64,000 nt of DNA from an uncultured Pelagibacteraceae bacterium (GTDB taxonomy: Bacteria > Pseudomonadota > Alphaproteobacteria > Pelagibacterales > Pelagibacteraceae), in NCBI GenBank assembly GCA_902594655.1, contig CACJMW010000004.1:1-64000 (forward strand), written 5' to 3'. Both the position numbers and the translations under genes were made by a program. Position 1 is the first letter of the stretch, and the number at the start of each line of letters is the position of its first letter. The notes beneath the pieces are model-generated. The model had not been told where the DNA came from and searched no databases. It was given only the letters and a program-made list of their open reading frames with translations. Of the stretch, positions 34,808 through 45,512 are shown in pieces.

Positions 34808-36418
34808 ATGCAGAACTTTGATTACATAATTATAGGCGCGGGATCAGCAGGATGTGTTCTGGCCAATAGACTTTCTGCAAATCAAAATAACAAAGTTCTT
34901 TTAATTGAGGCAGGTGGAAAAGATACTTACCCTTGGATACATATTCCTGTTGGTTATTTCAAAACAATGCATAACCCAAAAGTAGATTGGTGTTTTAAAA
35001 CTGAACCAGATGAATCAATGAATAATAGATCAATAAGATATCCAAGAGGTAAAACTTTAGGAGGAAGTTCATCTATAAATGGACTTTTGTGGATTAGAGG
35101 TCAGAAAGAAGACTATGATATTTGGAGACAATTAGGTAACAAAGGTTGGGCTTGGGATGATGTTTTACCTTATTTTTTAAAATCGGAAAATAATGAGCTA
35201 GGAAAAAGTGAGTTTCATAATGACAAAGGTCCCATTTCAGTTGCTAACAAAAAAATAAATCTGAAATTATTAGATGAGTTTCAAAATGCAGCAGAAGAAT
35301 TTGGAATACCAAAAACAAATGATTTTAATACTGGAGATAATTTTGGGATAGGTTTTTTTCAATTTACTACAAGTTTTAATAAAATGGGATTAAAATTAAG
35401 ATGTAGTGCTGCAAAAGGTTATTTAAATCCTGTTAAAAAAAGATCAAATTTAAAAATAGAAGTTAACGCACATGTTCAAAAAATAAATTTTGAAGGAAAA
35501 AAAGCTATAGGTATCAATTATTATATAGGAGATAAGTTAAATACAGTAACTGCAAATAAAGAAATAATTTTATCTGCTGGATCAATTGGCTCTCCACAAA
35601 TCTTACAAGTATCTGGAATTGGTAATATTCAAAAACTAAAAAATCTTGGAATAGAAATTGTAAATGAATCAAATGGTGTTGGTCAAAATTTGCAAGACCA
35701 TTTAATGTTTAGGCCAGTTTATAAAGTAAAAAATTTAAAATCATTAAATAGAAAAGTAGAAAGTTTATTTGGAAGATTTTTAATGGGGCTTGAGTATGTG
35801 CTTAATCAAAGTGGACCTGTAACGATGGGTGCTAGCCAAGTTTGTGGATTTGTAAAAAGTGATCCTTCAAGAGCAACTCCCAACTTACAATTTCATGTTT
35901 CGCCAGTAAGCACAGATATATTGGGCGTTACGCCAATGCATGATTTTGAAGGTATAACACCAACCGTTGCTAATATTAGACCTACAAGCAGAGGGGAGAT
36001 TACTATAGTTAGCAATGATAGTAGAGTATATCCAAAAATTAAAATGAATTATCTATCAACTGATGAAGATCGAAAAGTTGCTGCTCAAGGTCTTAAAATA
36101 GTTAGAAAAATAATGTTAGAAACTAAAACATTTAAACAATACGAACCTGAAGAATATAGGCCAGGAGTTCATATCACTGATGATGAAGAATTAGTAAAAG
36201 CAGGATCAGATTATACCCAAACAATATTTCATCCTGTTGGAACATGTAAAATGGGTAATGATGATATGGCTGTTGTTGATGATTCTTTAAAAGTAAAAGG
36301 AGTTCAAAATTTAAGAGTTATTGATGCATCAATAATGCCTAATATTACTTCAGGTAATACTAATGCTCCTACAATTATGATTGCTGAAAAGGGTGCTGAT
36401 ATGATATTGAACGGATAA
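34808..36418 (+). CDS. GMC-family FAD-dependent alcohol dehydrogenase (choline dehydrogenase-like)
   Basis: The 536-residue flavoenzyme has FDYIIIGAGSAGCVLANRLS (FAD-binding), RYPRGKTLGGSSSINGLLWIRGQ (GMC signature 1), SAGSIGSPQILQVSGIG (signature 2), and the C-terminal catalytic HPVGTCKMG and TSGNTNAPTIMIAEKGAD (His-Asn pair). It oxidises primary alcohols; choline is one option, and polyethylene glycol or other alcohols are others. It shares a divergent promoter with the TRAP binding-protein gene, so it may act on that import. It abuts the TerC-like gene with a 1-base overlap. Confidence 0.9.
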   Translation: MQNFDYIIIGAGSAGCVLANRLSANQNNKVLLIEAGGKDTYPWIHIPVGYFKTMHNPKVDWCFKTEPDESMNNRSIRYPRGKTLGGSSSINGLLWIRGQKEDYDIWRQLGNKGWAWDDVLPYFLKSENNELGKSEFHNDKGPISVANKKINLKLLDEFQNAAEEFGIPKTNDFNTGDNFGIGFFQFTTSFNKMGLKLRCSAAKGYLNPVKKRSNLKIEVNAHVQKINFEGKKAIGINYYIGDKLNTVTANKEIILSAGSIGSPQILQVSGIGNIQKLKNLGIEIVNESNGVGQNLQDHLMFRPVYKVKNLKSLNRKVESLFGRFLMGLEYVLNQSGPVTMGASQVCGFVKSDPSRATPNLQFHVSPVSTDILGVTPMHDFEGITPTVANIRPTSRGEITIVSNDSRVYPKIKMNYLSTDEDRKVAAQGLKIVRKIMLETKTFKQYEPEEYRPGVHITDDEELVKAGSDYTQTIFHPVGTCKMGNDDMAVVDDSLKVKGVQNLRVIDASIMPNITSGNTNAPTIMIAEKGADMILNG

Positions 36419-36996
36419 TGTTATCCGAGCAAATCATTATATTTATTCAAATAGTTTTAATTGATTTAGTTTTAGCTGGAGATAATGCAATTATAATTGG
36501 TATGGTTGCGTCTCAGTTTCCACCAGAACAAAGAAAAAAAATTATATTTTGGGGAATTAGTGGTGCAGTTGTACTAAGAATAATACTGACTTTATTAACT
36601 GCTTATCTTTTACAAATACAAGGAATAAGACTTATTGGTGGATTGGCGCTACTTTATATTGTTTACAAACTTTATATAGATGTCATCAAAAAACAATCCG
36701 AAGATCATGAAAATATTAAAGTTGATAATTCAAGTTTCTTTAAAGCTATTACAACTGTTTTAATTGCAGATTTTACAATGAGTTTAGATAATGTTTTGGG
36801 TGTAGCGGGAGCTGCTAAAGATCATTATTTCTTATTAATATTCGGATTACTTTTATCAATAGCTATAATGGCTGTCGGAGCTACTTTAATTTCTGGTTGG
36901 ATTAAAAAATACAAATGGATTGCTTGGCTTGGACTAATTGCAATACTGGTTGTTGCTGTTGATTTGATTTATACTGATATAAAACTATTTATATAA
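36418..36996 (+). CDS. TerC/YjbE-family membrane protein
   Basis: A 192-residue protein with about six hydrophobic helices. It has VLIDLVLAGDNAIIIGM near residue 17 and VLIADFTMSLDNVLGVAGAA near residue 113, the paired Asp-Asn motifs of the TerC superfamily, repeated head to tail in each half. YjbE-type members are linked to manganese or metal export. It lies between the GMC and SDR genes in a four-gene plus-strand run. Confidence 0.87.
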   Translation: MLSEQIIIFIQIVLIDLVLAGDNAIIIGMVASQFPPEQRKKIIFWGISGAVVLRIILTLLTAYLLQIQGIRLIGGLALLYIVYKLYIDVIKKQSEDHENIKVDNSSFFKAITTVLIADFTMSLDNVLGVAGAAKDHYFLLIFGLLLSIAIMAVGATLISGWIKKYKWIAWLGLIAILVVAVDLIYTDIKLFI

Positions 36997-36998
36997 AA

Positions 36999-37766
36999 AT
37001 GTATTTAAAAAAATATAACCTTAAAAATAAAACAGCTATTGTTACAGGAGCTGGCAAAGGGCTAGGAAGAGCGTGCGCCATAGCCTTAGCAGAAGCTGGT
37101 GCAAATCTAGTCATAATTAGTAGAACTAAAAAAGATTTAGATGAAGTCTCGAAAAAAATTAAAAAATTAAAGTCAAAATGCAAATCTTATGTTTGCGATA
37201 TTACAAATTACAATGAAATTAAAAACATTATTAATAGTCAACCAAAAATAGATATTTTAATAAATAATGCTGGAAATAATATTCCTGAACATTTTACTCA
37301 AGTTAAAACCAAAAATATGGAATATCTTGTAAAAATTAATACGATAGCAACTTTCAATCTTGCTCAGTTATGCGCAATAAAAATGATCAAAGCAAAAAAT
37401 AGAAAGAAAATTGGAGGAGCAATAGTAAATATGTCTTCTCAAATGGGTCATGTAGGAGGTCCAATTAGAAGTGTCTATAATATGAACAAGTGGGGTTTAG
37501 AGGGTTTAACTAAAGGTATGTCCATAGATTTAGCTAAATATAATATTAGAGTTAATACTATTTGCCCAACTTTCGTTGTCACTCCAATGACAAAAAAATT
37601 TTTAAAAAATAAAAAATTCAAAAAAGAAACATTAAATAACATTCCGCTAGGAAGGTTCGCAGAATTATCAGAAGTTGCTTCAGCTACTGTTTTTCTTGCC
37701 TCTGATGCTGCATCAATGATTACAGGCACTTCCTTATTGGTAGATGGTGGATGGACAGCTAAATAA
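36999..37766 (+). CDS. short-chain dehydrogenase/reductase
   Basis: The 255-residue classical SDR has AIVTGAGKGLGRACAIALAEAG, ILINNAGNN, IVNMSSQMGHVGGPIRSVYNMNKWGLEGL (catalytic Ser and Tyr-x3-Lys) and ICPTFVVTPMT. VIISRTKKD after beta-2 (Arg) favours NADP. It is two bases after the TerC-like gene and one base overlaps the M23 gene. The substrate is unknown; gluconate- or 3-oxoacyl-type reductases share this pattern. Confidence 0.86.
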   Translation: MYLKKYNLKNKTAIVTGAGKGLGRACAIALAEAGANLVIISRTKKDLDEVSKKIKKLKSKCKSYVCDITNYNEIKNIINSQPKIDILINNAGNNIPEHFTQVKTKNMEYLVKINTIATFNLAQLCAIKMIKAKNRKKIGGAIVNMSSQMGHVGGPIRSVYNMNKWGLEGLTKGMSIDLAKYNIRVNTICPTFVVTPMTKKFLKNKKFKKETLNNIPLGRFAELSEVASATVFLASDAASMITGTSLLVDGGWTAK

Positions 37767-38560
37767 TGAAAAAATTATTGCTTTTTGTAGCAATTTTATT
37801 CTCAACAAATGCGTTTGCAGTTGAATTTAAAGGTAAGTTTTTACAAGGTCATTTTATTATTGGAATAACAGAGCCAGGGTCAAAAATAATTGTAGGTAAA
37901 AAAGAAGTAAAAGTCTCTGAAGATGGTTATTTTGTTTTTGGAATTGATCGAGATAGAAAATTTGATGTAACCATTACAAAAATTATAAATGGCAAAAAAG
38001 AAAAAATAATCAAGAAAGTTCTTAAAAGAAAATATAATATTCAAAGAATAGATGGTTTAGAGGAAAGCAAGGTAACTCCTCCAGAAGAAGTTTATCAAAG
38101 AATAAAGGCAGAAAATAATAGAATTGGTGAAGCAAGAGCTATTAATTCTGATTTACCTTTTTTTAAAGATCAATTTATTATGCCAGTTGAAGGTATCATT
38201 AGTGGTGTTTATGGAAGTCAAAGAATTCTAAATGGTAAACCCAGATGGCCACATTATGGAATTGATATAGCTGCAAAGCAAGGAACTAAAATTAAATCTT
38301 CAGGAACAGGTGTTGTTACAATGGCAGAAGATGACCTTTATTACACAGGTGGCACTGTGATCATGGATCATGGCCATGGTATTTCAACAATATATTCACA
38401 TCTTGAAACAGTAATAGTTTCAGTAGGAGATAAAATTAATCAAGGAGATATTATTGGTACTGTTGGTTCAACTGGAAGATCAACGGGTCCTCATTTAGAT
38501 TTTAGAATTAATTGGTTTCAAACAAGATTAGATCCAATGTCAGTACTGACTGATTTGTAA
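37766..38560 (+). CDS. M23 peptidoglycan endopeptidase
   Basis: A 264-residue exported protein with a signal peptide (MKKLLLFVAILFSTNAFAVE), an N-terminal beta domain and a C-terminal LytM/M23 domain: RWPHYGIDIAAKQGTKIKSS, VIMDHGHGISTIYSHLE, VGDKINQGDIIGTVGSTGRSTGPHLDFRI. The Zn ligands His, Asp and His are seen in HYGID and GPHLDF. It hydrolyses peptide cross-links or amide bonds in peptidoglycan in the periplasm. Its stop codon lies inside the left 23-bp island repeat, so the last few codons belong to the att-like sequence. The coding sequence looks complete. Confidence 0.9.
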   Translation: MKKLLLFVAILFSTNAFAVEFKGKFLQGHFIIGITEPGSKIIVGKKEVKVSEDGYFVFGIDRDRKFDVTITKIINGKKEKIIKKVLKRKYNIQRIDGLEESKVTPPEEVYQRIKAENNRIGEARAINSDLPFFKDQFIMPVEGIISGVYGSQRILNGKPRWPHYGIDIAAKQGTKIKSSGTGVVTMAEDDLYYTGGTVIMDHGHGISTIYSHLETVIVSVGDKINQGDIIGTVGSTGRSTGPHLDFRINWFQTRLDPMSVLTDL

Positions 38561-38598
38561 TCAATAGGTCCGCGGTTCGAATCCGTGCGGGAGCACCA
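38549..38598 (+). pseudogene. 3' half of a tRNA-Thr (anticodon TGT)
   Basis: The sequence holds an anticodon loop TTTGTAA (anticodon TGT), a T arm CGCGG TTCGAAT CCGTG, and an acceptor strand CGGGAGC followed by ACCA. The 5' half (acceptor, D arm) is absent: upstream bases encode the M23 C-terminus. Here the anticodon stem has a C-A mismatch, but reading from the right-hand repeat into this half gives a fully paired stem, so the part came with the island's circle form. Confidence 0.75.
38551..38573. repeat. left att-like 23-bp direct repeat
   Basis: Identical to 45513-45535 and beginning TGATTTGTAATCAATAGGTC. It includes the anticodon loop and 3' anticodon stem of the tRNA-Thr fragment and the M23 stop codon. 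Flanking bases differ between the two copies on both sides. Confidence 0.88.
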
Positions 38599-38697
38599 CT
38601 AAAATCTCATTTATTTTCAACAATAACAAATTTTACTTAAATTTTTTTTAAAATAAAAATCGTTTGATAAGACTATAGAAAGGAAGGTAATAGAACT

Positions 38698-38722
38698 AAG
38701 TGAAGTCTTTTTGAAGTCTTTA
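38698..38722. repeat. tandem 11-bp repeats at the island's left end
   Basis: Two tandem copies of TGAAGTCTTTT (the second ends in A) preceded by AAG. The 24-base stretch 38698-38721 occurs identically at 45412-45435, in the same orientation, about 125 bases from the left core repeat. The form resembles arm-type integrase binding sites. Confidence 0.8.
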
Positions 38723-38769
38723 AGAAATTTTAAAAATATATCTTTTTACCAAATAGAACATTTAATTAT

Positions 38770-39324
38770 TTAAATAATCGTTTTTTTTAAATACTCTCTA
38801 AAAAGGTTAACTGCTTCATCTTTTAGTTGAACAGGAAATATTTTAACTTCTCGGTCTTTTTCAAAATCTTTTCCAACTCTTCTATAGTCTACATCCAAAT
38901 AAGGATCATCTTCTGCCGTTTTTTGTCGATAGTGTAATCCAGTAGAATATCCATTATCATTTTTGTAAGAAATGTACCAACATACAAATTCTTTACCACT
39001 AATCATACTTCCACCAACCTTAACTTTATTTCCAACATTGTTATTTGACCAATCAAACTCTTGAGTTAAAGTTTTATATACCTCATCTAATAATTCTTGT
39101 GCTTTTGCACTTTTCCCACCTAAAATTTTTTTTGCTTTATTTGGAAATTTAACTCTTATCTTTTTTTCAACCACATCTACTAAATATTCTCTTTCATATT
39201 CAGATATACCAGCATAATTTTTTATGTTATCAAACCAACTTTGAAGTACTTTAATTTTATCTTCTTTTTCAATTGATTTTTCTACTTTTAAAACTTTTTG
39301 TGAAATTTTAGATTTGTCATTCAT
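38770..39324 (-). CDS. uncharacterised protein in the restriction-modification operon
   Basis: A 184-residue soluble protein with no signal peptide or membrane helix and no family I recognise. The N-terminal third is helical and charged (KSKISQKVLKVEKSIEKED, then WFDNIKNYAGISEYEREYL). The second half has FDWSNNNVGNKVKVGGSMI, FVCWYISYKNDNGYSTGLHYRQKT and DDPYLDVDYRRVGKDF, rich in Tyr, Asp and Trp. It lies three bases after hsdR on the same strand, so it is the last gene of the hsd operon. A regulator, inhibitor or accessory defence role is possible; the sequence does not decide. Confidence 0.75.
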   Translation of the reverse strand: MNDKSKISQKVLKVEKSIEKEDKIKVLQSWFDNIKNYAGISEYEREYLVDVVEKKIRVKFPNKAKKILGGKSAKAQELLDEVYKTLTQEFDWSNNNVGNKVKVGGSMISGKEFVCWYISYKNDNGYSTGLHYRQKTAEDDPYLDVDYRRVGKDFEKDREVKIFPVQLKDEAVNLFREYLKKTII

Positions 39325-39327
39325 AAT

Positions 39328-42300
39328 CTATGCGGCCCATTTTTCAGAAAACGCTTCTGCTTGTTGTAGCACTGTTTGAATAGCCTCTAATTCAAGATCA
39401 GGTGGATATCCATATCTTTTTAATATTCTTTTAACTGCTACACGAATTTTAGCACGCGCCATATCGCTATGATGCCAGTCAATTGTTGCATTAGAATGAA
39501 TAGATTTAAAAAGTTCTTTTGCAATAAGTTTGAGTTTTTCATTACCCATCACTTCAACTGCACTCTCGTTTTCTGATAACGCCTCATAAAAAGCTACTTC
39601 GTCATCTGTTAGGCCGCTCTTTCCTCGTTCTTCGATTTCAGTTCGAATTTGTTTTGCAAGTGCAATTAACTCTTCAATAACCTGTGCTGTTGTTAGAGCA
39701 TTGTTATGATAACGATTAATTGCTTCAGCTAATCTTTTTGAGAAAGCTTTTGTTTTAACAACACGTGAGCTTAGCTTAGATTTAATTTCACCATTGATAA
39801 GTTTTTTTAAGGCCTCGAGAGCTAGATTTTTTTTCTCAATACCTTTCATTTCGTTAAGGAAATCATCAGATAAAATAGATATATCTTGAGACTCTACCCC
39901 TGCTGCTTTTAAAATATCAACAATATCAGTTGAAATTACAGCATTGCTAATAAGTTGTTGAACAGCAAATTCATCTTCTCTAGTCTTTTTCTTTTTACCA
40001 TCGCTTTTTGCTAAAGCAGATCTTATTGCTTGAAAAAAACCAACTTCATCACGTATTTTTTTAGCATCATCACTTGATGCTGCAAGTGCGAATGCTTGAC
40101 TTAGGTTTAATACAGCATCTGAATATCGTCTGTGAATTTGTTTTTTTTCCTCCTCAGACTCAGTTTTTTCTGAAGCTTTTCTCTGTGCCTCCAATATCCA
40201 TTCCATGGCACCAGCAATTACAAATAAACGATCTTTTGCTTCACCTTTTAAACCAGCAACATAATCAAAACCAAAGAACATATCTTTAACAATTTGATAT
40301 TTCTCTAACATTACAGCTACAGCCTCTTCTTGGCTGATACCTGTTTCTTTTTTATCTCTATCAGAATAATCACCCAAAGCATTTTTAAGATTTTGAGCTA
40401 TACCAATATAATCAACTATCAATCCACCTGGTTTATCTTTGAATACTCTATTTACTCTAGCTATTGCTTGCATCAAGCCATGACCTTTCATGGGTTTATC
40501 TATATACATTGTATGCATAGATGGAGCATCAAAACCTGTAAGCCACATATCTCTTACAAGAACTATTTTTAATTCATCATTAGCTTTCTTAGCTCGTTTA
40601 GCTAAAAGATCACGTCGTGCCTTATTACCAATGTGTTGTTGCCAATCTTTAGGGTCTGAAGCAGAACCTGTCATTACAACTTTTATTTTACCTTTATCAT
40701 CATCATCACTATGCCAATCAGGTCGTATAGCAATAATAGCATCATAAAGTGCAATACAGATACGGCGGCTCATGCAGACAACCATTGCCTTACCATCCAT
40801 AGCTTCAACACGAGATTCAAAATGTTTAATTAAATCATCTGCAACTTTTTTTAATCTATCTTCTGCACCAACCAATGCCTCAACACGAGACCATCTTCCC
40901 TTTTTCTTTTCAGCTTCATCAGTATCGCTATCTTCAACAAGTTCTTCGATCTCTGCATCTACTTTAGCAATTTCTTTTTCATCTAATTCAATTCGAGCAA
41001 GTCTACTTTCATAATAAATAGGAACTGTTGCTCCATCTTCGACGCCTCTCTGAATATCATAAACATCAATGTAATCTCCAAATACCGCAGGTGTGTTAAC
41101 ATCTGTCTTTTCAATCGGTGTACCAGTAAATCCAATGAAAGAAGCATTTGGAATAGCATCACGAAGATGTTTTGCAAAACCATAAGAAACTTCACCACTA
41201 TCACTTGCTACTTTTGCTTTAAAACCATATTGGCTTCGATGTGCTTCATCAGCTATAACAACAACGTTTCGTCTGTCTGTAAGTTTTGGGTATTCGCTCT
41301 CACCTTGTTCAGGAGAAAACTTTTGAATTGTAGTAAAAATCACACCTCCTGATGGAACAGAAAGTAGTTTTTTTAAATGTTCTCTATCATTAGCCTGAAC
41401 AGGAGTTTGTCTTATAAGATCTTTACAGCCAGCAAATGTTGAAAATAATTGATCATCTAAATCATTTCGATCTGTTAAAACAACTAGAGTTGGATTAGCC
41501 ATTTTTGGATGAGAAATTACTTCACCTGCATAAAACGCCATTAATAAACTTTTACCTGAACCTTGGGTATGCCAAATAACTCCAACACGATTATCACCAC
41601 TTTCATCTGTTGCTTTAATTGTACATTGAACAGCTTTATGAACGGCGTGGAATTGATGATAGCCAGCTAATTTTTTAATAATACCACTTCCAGTATTCTC
41701 AAATACAATAAAGCCACGTAACAATGATAATAATCGTGACTTATCAAACACACCGTTAATCAAAGTTTCTAATTCAGGAACACCTTTTGATACAATATTC
41801 TCACCATCAACAGTTCGCCATGCCATAAAACGTTCTTCATTTGCAGTAAGTGATCCTATACGTGCCTGCAAACCATCTGATGTAACTAAAAATCCATTTG
41901 TTCTGAACAATCCTTCAATTTCATCTTTATAAGTTTGAAGCTGGTTATAAGCATCTTCTATAGTAGCGTTTTCATCAGCTGGATTTTTAAGTTCAATAAC
42001 AGAAATAGGTAGACCATTAATAAATATTACCACATCAGGTCTTCGGTTTTGCCCACCTTCAATAACGGTGTATTGATTGACTGCCAACCAATCATTGTTT
42101 TCAAAGTTTTCAAAATCAATTAGTTTAGCTTTATCTGTACCGGTACTACCATCTTCACGTTTAATATCGACATCAATACCATCAATAATTAATTGATGAA
42201 TCCTTCTGTTTTCCTCAACAAGAGTTGGTAATTCTGATTGTTGCAGTTTTCTTAAAGCATACTCACATGCATCATTACCGAGATGTGAATTGATTTTTTT

Positions 42301-42468
42301 AAAAGAATTTTTGAAACGGTCAATAAGAATTGATACATCGTATGCTGCACGTTCTGGATTATCACCATCAGGTGATATATCAGGCCCATGTAAAATAGAA
42401 TAACCAAGTTCCTCTAACCATTTTAAGCAAGCTTGCTCAACATGGTCTTCTGTAAATCTTCCATTCAT
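39328..42468 (-). CDS. hsdR: type I restriction enzyme R subunit
   Basis: A 1046-residue subunit of normal size. The N-terminal PD-(D/E)xK nuclease is visible as [22 protein letters not shown] near residue 145. The helicase motor has Walker [21 protein letters not shown] box [24 protein letters not shown] (motif III) and [21 protein letters not shown] (motif VI). A helical C-terminus contacts the methylase. It uses ATP to translocate and cut unmethylated DNA. It overlaps hsdS by four bases. Confidence 0.96.
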   Translation of the reverse strand: MNGRFTEDHVEQACLKWLEELGYSILHGPDISPDGDNPERAAYDVSILIDRFKNSFKKINSHLGNDACEYALRKLQQSELPTLVEENRRIHQLIIDGIDVDIKREDGSTGTDKAKLIDFENFENNDWLAVNQYTVIEGGQNRRPDVVIFINGLPISVIELKNPADENATIEDAYNQLQTYKDEIEGLFRTNGFLVTSDGLQARIGSLTANEERFMAWRTVDGENIVSKGVPELETLINGVFDKSRLLSLLRGFIVFENTGSGIIKKLAGYHQFHAVHKAVQCTIKATDESGDNRVGVIWHTQGSGKSLLMAFYAGEVISHPKMANPTLVVLTDRNDLDDQLFSTFAGCKDLIRQTPVQANDREHLKKLLSVPSGGVIFTTIQKFSPEQGESEYPKLTDRRNVVVIADEAHRSQYGFKAKVASDSGEVSYGFAKHLRDAIPNASFIGFTGTPIEKTDVNTPAVFGDYIDVYDIQRGVEDGATVPIYYESRLARIELDEKEIAKVDAEIEELVEDSDTDEAEKKKGRWSRVEALVGAEDRLKKVADDLIKHFESRVEAMDGKAMVVCMSRRICIALYDAIIAIRPDWHSDDDDKGKIKVVMTGSASDPKDWQQHIGNKARRDLLAKRAKKANDELKIVLVRDMWLTGFDAPSMHTMYIDKPMKGHGLMQAIARVNRVFKDKPGGLIVDYIGIAQNLKNALGDYSDRDKKETGISQEEAVAVMLEKYQIVKDMFFGFDYVAGLKGEAKDRLFVIAGAMEWILEAQRKASEKTESEEEKKQIHRRYSDAVLNLSQAFALAASSDDAKKIRDEVGFFQAIRSALAKSDGKKKKTREDEFAVQQLISNAVISTDIVDILKAAGVESQDISILSDDFLNEMKGIEKKNLALEALKKLINGEIKSKLSSRVVKTKAFSKRLAEAINRYHNNALTTAQVIEELIALAKQIRTEIEERGKSGLTDDEVAFYEALSENESAVEVMGNEKLKLIAKELFKSIHSNATIDWHHSDMARAKIRVAVKRILKRYGYPPDLELEAIQTVLQQAEAFSEKWAA

Positions 42469-43808
42469 ATAGATGCCTCCACTTCACGCTCAGCATCTTT
42501 CACACGGATTTCACCAGACATAAGTTTTGGGAGTAGGAAGTCGCGTAATTCAGCTAGCCTTTGGTTCTCTTTTAAAGAGCTAAATATTCTTTCAAATATA
42601 GGATAAGACAATGAACCAAATTTAGCCATTAAACTTAACGGTGGCATAATTGTTGGAGTTGTCTTTATTCCATCCGTCGATAGATTTACCTGCACACCAC
42701 TATTTGCTCGTTTCCTTATTTCATTAAGAAATGTTTTATTGTTGGTAAGACAATAAATATATGGATAATTTGTAATTTCTTTTTTAGCTTTAATGAGACC
42801 AACACGTTGATTTACCAAAAAATTGACATTTTGTTCATAGAATAAAGCAGTATGACCCAATAGCCTTACATTGTCTTTCATATCAGTCATACTCATTAGA
42901 ACATCGCCTGTTTCTAAAATATATTTCTTCATTTTTTGGGAAGCGTCAGAAATTAAATAATCTGTCTTGTAGCTATCATTAAATCCTCCGCCGACTTTAA
43001 TGTGACCCATTTTGAAGATAGCAAAATTCGTTTTAAAATCTTTTGATATTTCTTTGCTTTTAAATGCATAGCCATTTTTGAATTCTATTAAATCTTCAAA
43101 CTTTGATGCTTTCCATCCTGCCGGCAAACCATTATCACCAAATGAACTTGGAAAAAGTGTGGCAGTCTCAGCATTCATATGGGCAGGTGCATTACCAGCG
43201 GCCTTAGCATGAACAGGGTCAAAATCCACAAACCAGCTTTTGAAGATCGTCCGTGCCATCTCCTCTAACGTTTCATTCATTCGGCGGTTGTTATCAATCT
43301 TGTCGTCGAGTGCACCTAAGACTGATGAAATGGCCTTTTGCTCTGTGAAAGATGGAAGTGCAACCTTAACATTTCCTAAGACTGATTGGCTTAAGTTAAA
43401 AATAGCCGTTCCAGTGGCAATTCTAACGAATTCTTCTTTATACTTTGGTGAGCGCAGCAAGTAGTTCATATAATGGCAATCCACAACTGAATGGTCTTTT
43501 ATGCGATATCTAATAATGAAACCGCTAAAAATCATTTTGTTCTTTAAATCCCAAACCATTGCCACTTGACCAGCACCTGCGGCTTTCACAGAAGATCTTG
43601 CGAACATTATATCTCCGTCGAGTAGGAATAACTTTTCGGGCGACCTCAGTACGTTTTTCTTCAAGCTTTCTAAATTGGAGAGCGAAACGTAACGACCTGA
43701 ATACAATTGTTTATTATTGATAATTGGATAACCATCGCCATAATCTTTAAGTGAAAAATTTGCACCGTTTTTAAATTCACCAATTTCGCTTAACGTAACT
43801 TCAGTCAT
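42465..43808 (-). CDS. hsdS: type I restriction enzyme specificity subunit
   Basis: The 447-residue protein has two target-recognition domains, beginning [17 protein letters not shown] and [18 protein letters not shown]. Each is followed by a helical spacer ([56 protein letters not shown]). Each TRD reads half of a bipartite DNA site. The ATG at 43808 is chosen because MTEVTLSE is the usual HsdS start and it overlaps hsdM by only eight bases; the longer frame adds 19 basic residues inside hsdM. Base composition is higher in GC than in the flanking genes. Confidence 0.93.
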   Translation of the reverse strand: MTEVTLSEIGEFKNGANFSLKDYGDGYPIINNKQLYSGRYVSLSNLESLKKNVLRSPEKLFLLDGDIMFARSSVKAAGAGQVAMVWDLKNKMIFSGFIIRYRIKDHSVVDCHYMNYLLRSPKYKEEFVRIATGTAIFNLSQSVLGNVKVALPSFTEQKAISSVLGALDDKIDNNRRMNETLEEMARTIFKSWFVDFDPVHAKAAGNAPAHMNAETATLFPSSFGDNGLPAGWKASKFEDLIEFKNGYAFKSKEISKDFKTNFAIFKMGHIKVGGGFNDSYKTDYLISDASQKMKKYILETGDVLMSMTDMKDNVRLLGHTALFYEQNVNFLVNQRVGLIKAKKEITNYPYIYCLTNNKTFLNEIRKRANSGVQVNLSTDGIKTTPTIMPPLSLMAKFGSLSYPIFERIFSSLKENQRLAELRDFLLPKLMSGEIRVKDAEREVEASI

Positions 43809-45381
43809 GATCAAAACCAGAGATATGCTTAAGAATTTTGTTTTTGATTTCTTCACCTTCTTCAAATTGATCAGTCAGTTTTGCTCTCAACGCATCAAAC
43901 TTCTCTTCAAAAGGTACGCCATCATCTAGCTCATCTTCAGCACCAACAAAACGGCCAGGTGTCAAAACAAAGCCATGTGTTTTAATGTCTTCCAAACTGG
44001 CGGAATAACAGAAGCCAGAATCGTTTTCATATTCGCCGCAGCGAGCCACTGCGTGTTCTTCACCGCGCCATGCGTGATAGGTGTCGGATATTTTTAATAT
44101 ATCTTCAGCACTAAAATCTCGTAATACGCGATCAGTCATCGTCCCTAGTTTTCGAGCATCAATAAACAGCACTTCGCCTTTACGGTTTCTAAAACCTTCC
44201 ATGTTTTTATTTTTTGCAAAAAACCAAAGGCAACATGGAATGGTTACGCCGTAAAATAAGTTTCCTGGTAGAGAAACCATGCAATCAACCAAATCATTTT
44301 CAATAAGACTTTTACGAACATCACCTTCACCTTTTGAGTTTGAAGACATTGAACCATTAGCAAGAACTACACCTGCAGTACCATTTGGTGCTAAGTGATG
44401 AACAATATGCTGAAGCCAAGCATAATTAGCATTGCCAACAGGAGGTACTCCATATTTCCAACGTACGTCTTCACGTAATCTGTCACCACCCCAATCACTA
44501 ATATTAAAAGGTGGGTTTGCTAAGATAAAGTCTGCTTTTAAATCAGGTAACTCATCTTTATGAAAACTACCTTCATTATTCCATTTAATATCTGCATCAA
44601 TACCACGAACTGCCATATTCATTTTAGCTAGTCGCCATGTAGTATTATTCATCTCTTGTCCGTAGACACGAATATCACCAATTCTTCCACCATGTTCTCT
44701 TACAAATTTTTCAGATTGAACAAACATTCCACCTGAACCACAGCAAGGATCATAAACTCGACCTTTATAGGGTTCTAACATTTCAGTTAAAACTCTTACA
44801 ATTGAACGAGGGGTAAAATATTCACCTCCACGTTTTCCTTCAGCACCAGCAAAACCACCTAAAAAATATTCATAAACACGGCCTAATATATCTTTTGATT
44901 TATCATCCTCTTCATTCATACCGATGGTACTAATAAGATCTATCAGTTCACCTAACATGGTTTTGTTTAGAGCTTCACGAGCGTAGTTTATTGGCAGCAC
45001 ACCTTTTAGACTTGCGTTTGATCTTTCAATTGCAAGCATAGCATCATCTACCAATTTACCTATTGTTGGTTTTTTTGCATTATCCTTTAGATGAGACCAA
45101 CGTGCTTCTTTAGGTACCCAAAAAGTTCGTTCTGCTAAATATTCATCAGCATCTTCCTCATCTGCATCTTTATCTGCTTTTAATTTTTCATAAACTGAAG
45201 TGAAAGCATCAGAAATATACTTTAAAAAAATAAGTCCAAGTGCAACGTGTTTATACTCACTGGCATCCATGCTACCACGTAGCTTATCAGCAGCTAAAAA
45301 TAGTTTTGCCTCAAATCCTAAACTAGCACCTTGTTGATTATTACTCTCTTTAGTTTTTTTCTTTTTTTTCTTTCTTGGCAT
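43801..45381 (-). CDS. hsdM: type I restriction-modification DNA methyltransferase
   Basis: A 526-residue adenine N6-methyltransferase. It has the N-terminal helical domain ([35 protein letters not shown]), [21 protein letters not shown] motif [15 protein letters not shown] and catalytic motif [11 protein letters not shown]. With HsdS it methylates host DNA and with HsdR it forms the nuclease. It is the first gene of the hsd operon; the right-end tandem repeats lie 31 bases upstream of its start and might also act as a promoter operator. Confidence 0.96.
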   Translation of the reverse strand: MPRKKKKKKTKESNNQQGASLGFEAKLFLAADKLRGSMDASEYKHVALGLIFLKYISDAFTSVYEKLKADKDADEEDADEYLAERTFWVPKEARWSHLKDNAKKPTIGKLVDDAMLAIERSNASLKGVLPINYAREALNKTMLGELIDLISTIGMNEEDDKSKDILGRVYEYFLGGFAGAEGKRGGEYFTPRSIVRVLTEMLEPYKGRVYDPCCGSGGMFVQSEKFVREHGGRIGDIRVYGQEMNNTTWRLAKMNMAVRGIDADIKWNNEGSFHKDELPDLKADFILANPPFNISDWGGDRLREDVRWKYGVPPVGNANYAWLQHIVHHLAPNGTAGVVLANGSMSSNSKGEGDVRKSLIENDLVDCMVSLPGNLFYGVTIPCCLWFFAKNKNMEGFRNRKGEVLFIDARKLGTMTDRVLRDFSAEDILKISDTYHAWRGEEHAVARCGEYENDSGFCYSASLEDIKTHGFVLTPGRFVGAEDELDDGVPFEEKFDALRAKLTDQFEEGEEIKNKILKHISGFDHD

Positions 45382-45411
45382 TGAGTTTCAAGATTAACAA
45401 ATTTAAATAAC

Positions 45412-45436
45412 AAGTGAAGTCTTTTTGAAGTCTTTT
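45412..45436. repeat. tandem 11-bp repeats at the island's right end
   Basis: Two perfect tandem copies of TGAAGTCTTTT preceded by AAG, the partner of the left-end set and in the same orientation. They lie about 77 bases inside the right core repeat and upstream of hsdM. Confidence 0.8.
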
Positions 45437-45478
45437 TAAATTAAGTTTATAGACGGGAGTCAATTCGTTAAGTAATAT

Positions 45479-45511
45479 CAAAGTTAATGAAAGGAAAAAA
45501 CATTAACTTTG
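45479..45511. repeat. inverted repeat next to the right att-like core
   Basis: An 11-bp perfect inverted repeat (CAAAGTTAATG / CATTAACTTTG) around an 11-base A-rich loop, ending one base before the right 23-bp repeat. It has no counterpart at the left end. It may be a protein site for excision or integration, or a transcription terminator. Confidence 0.6.
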
Positions 45512-45512
45512 T

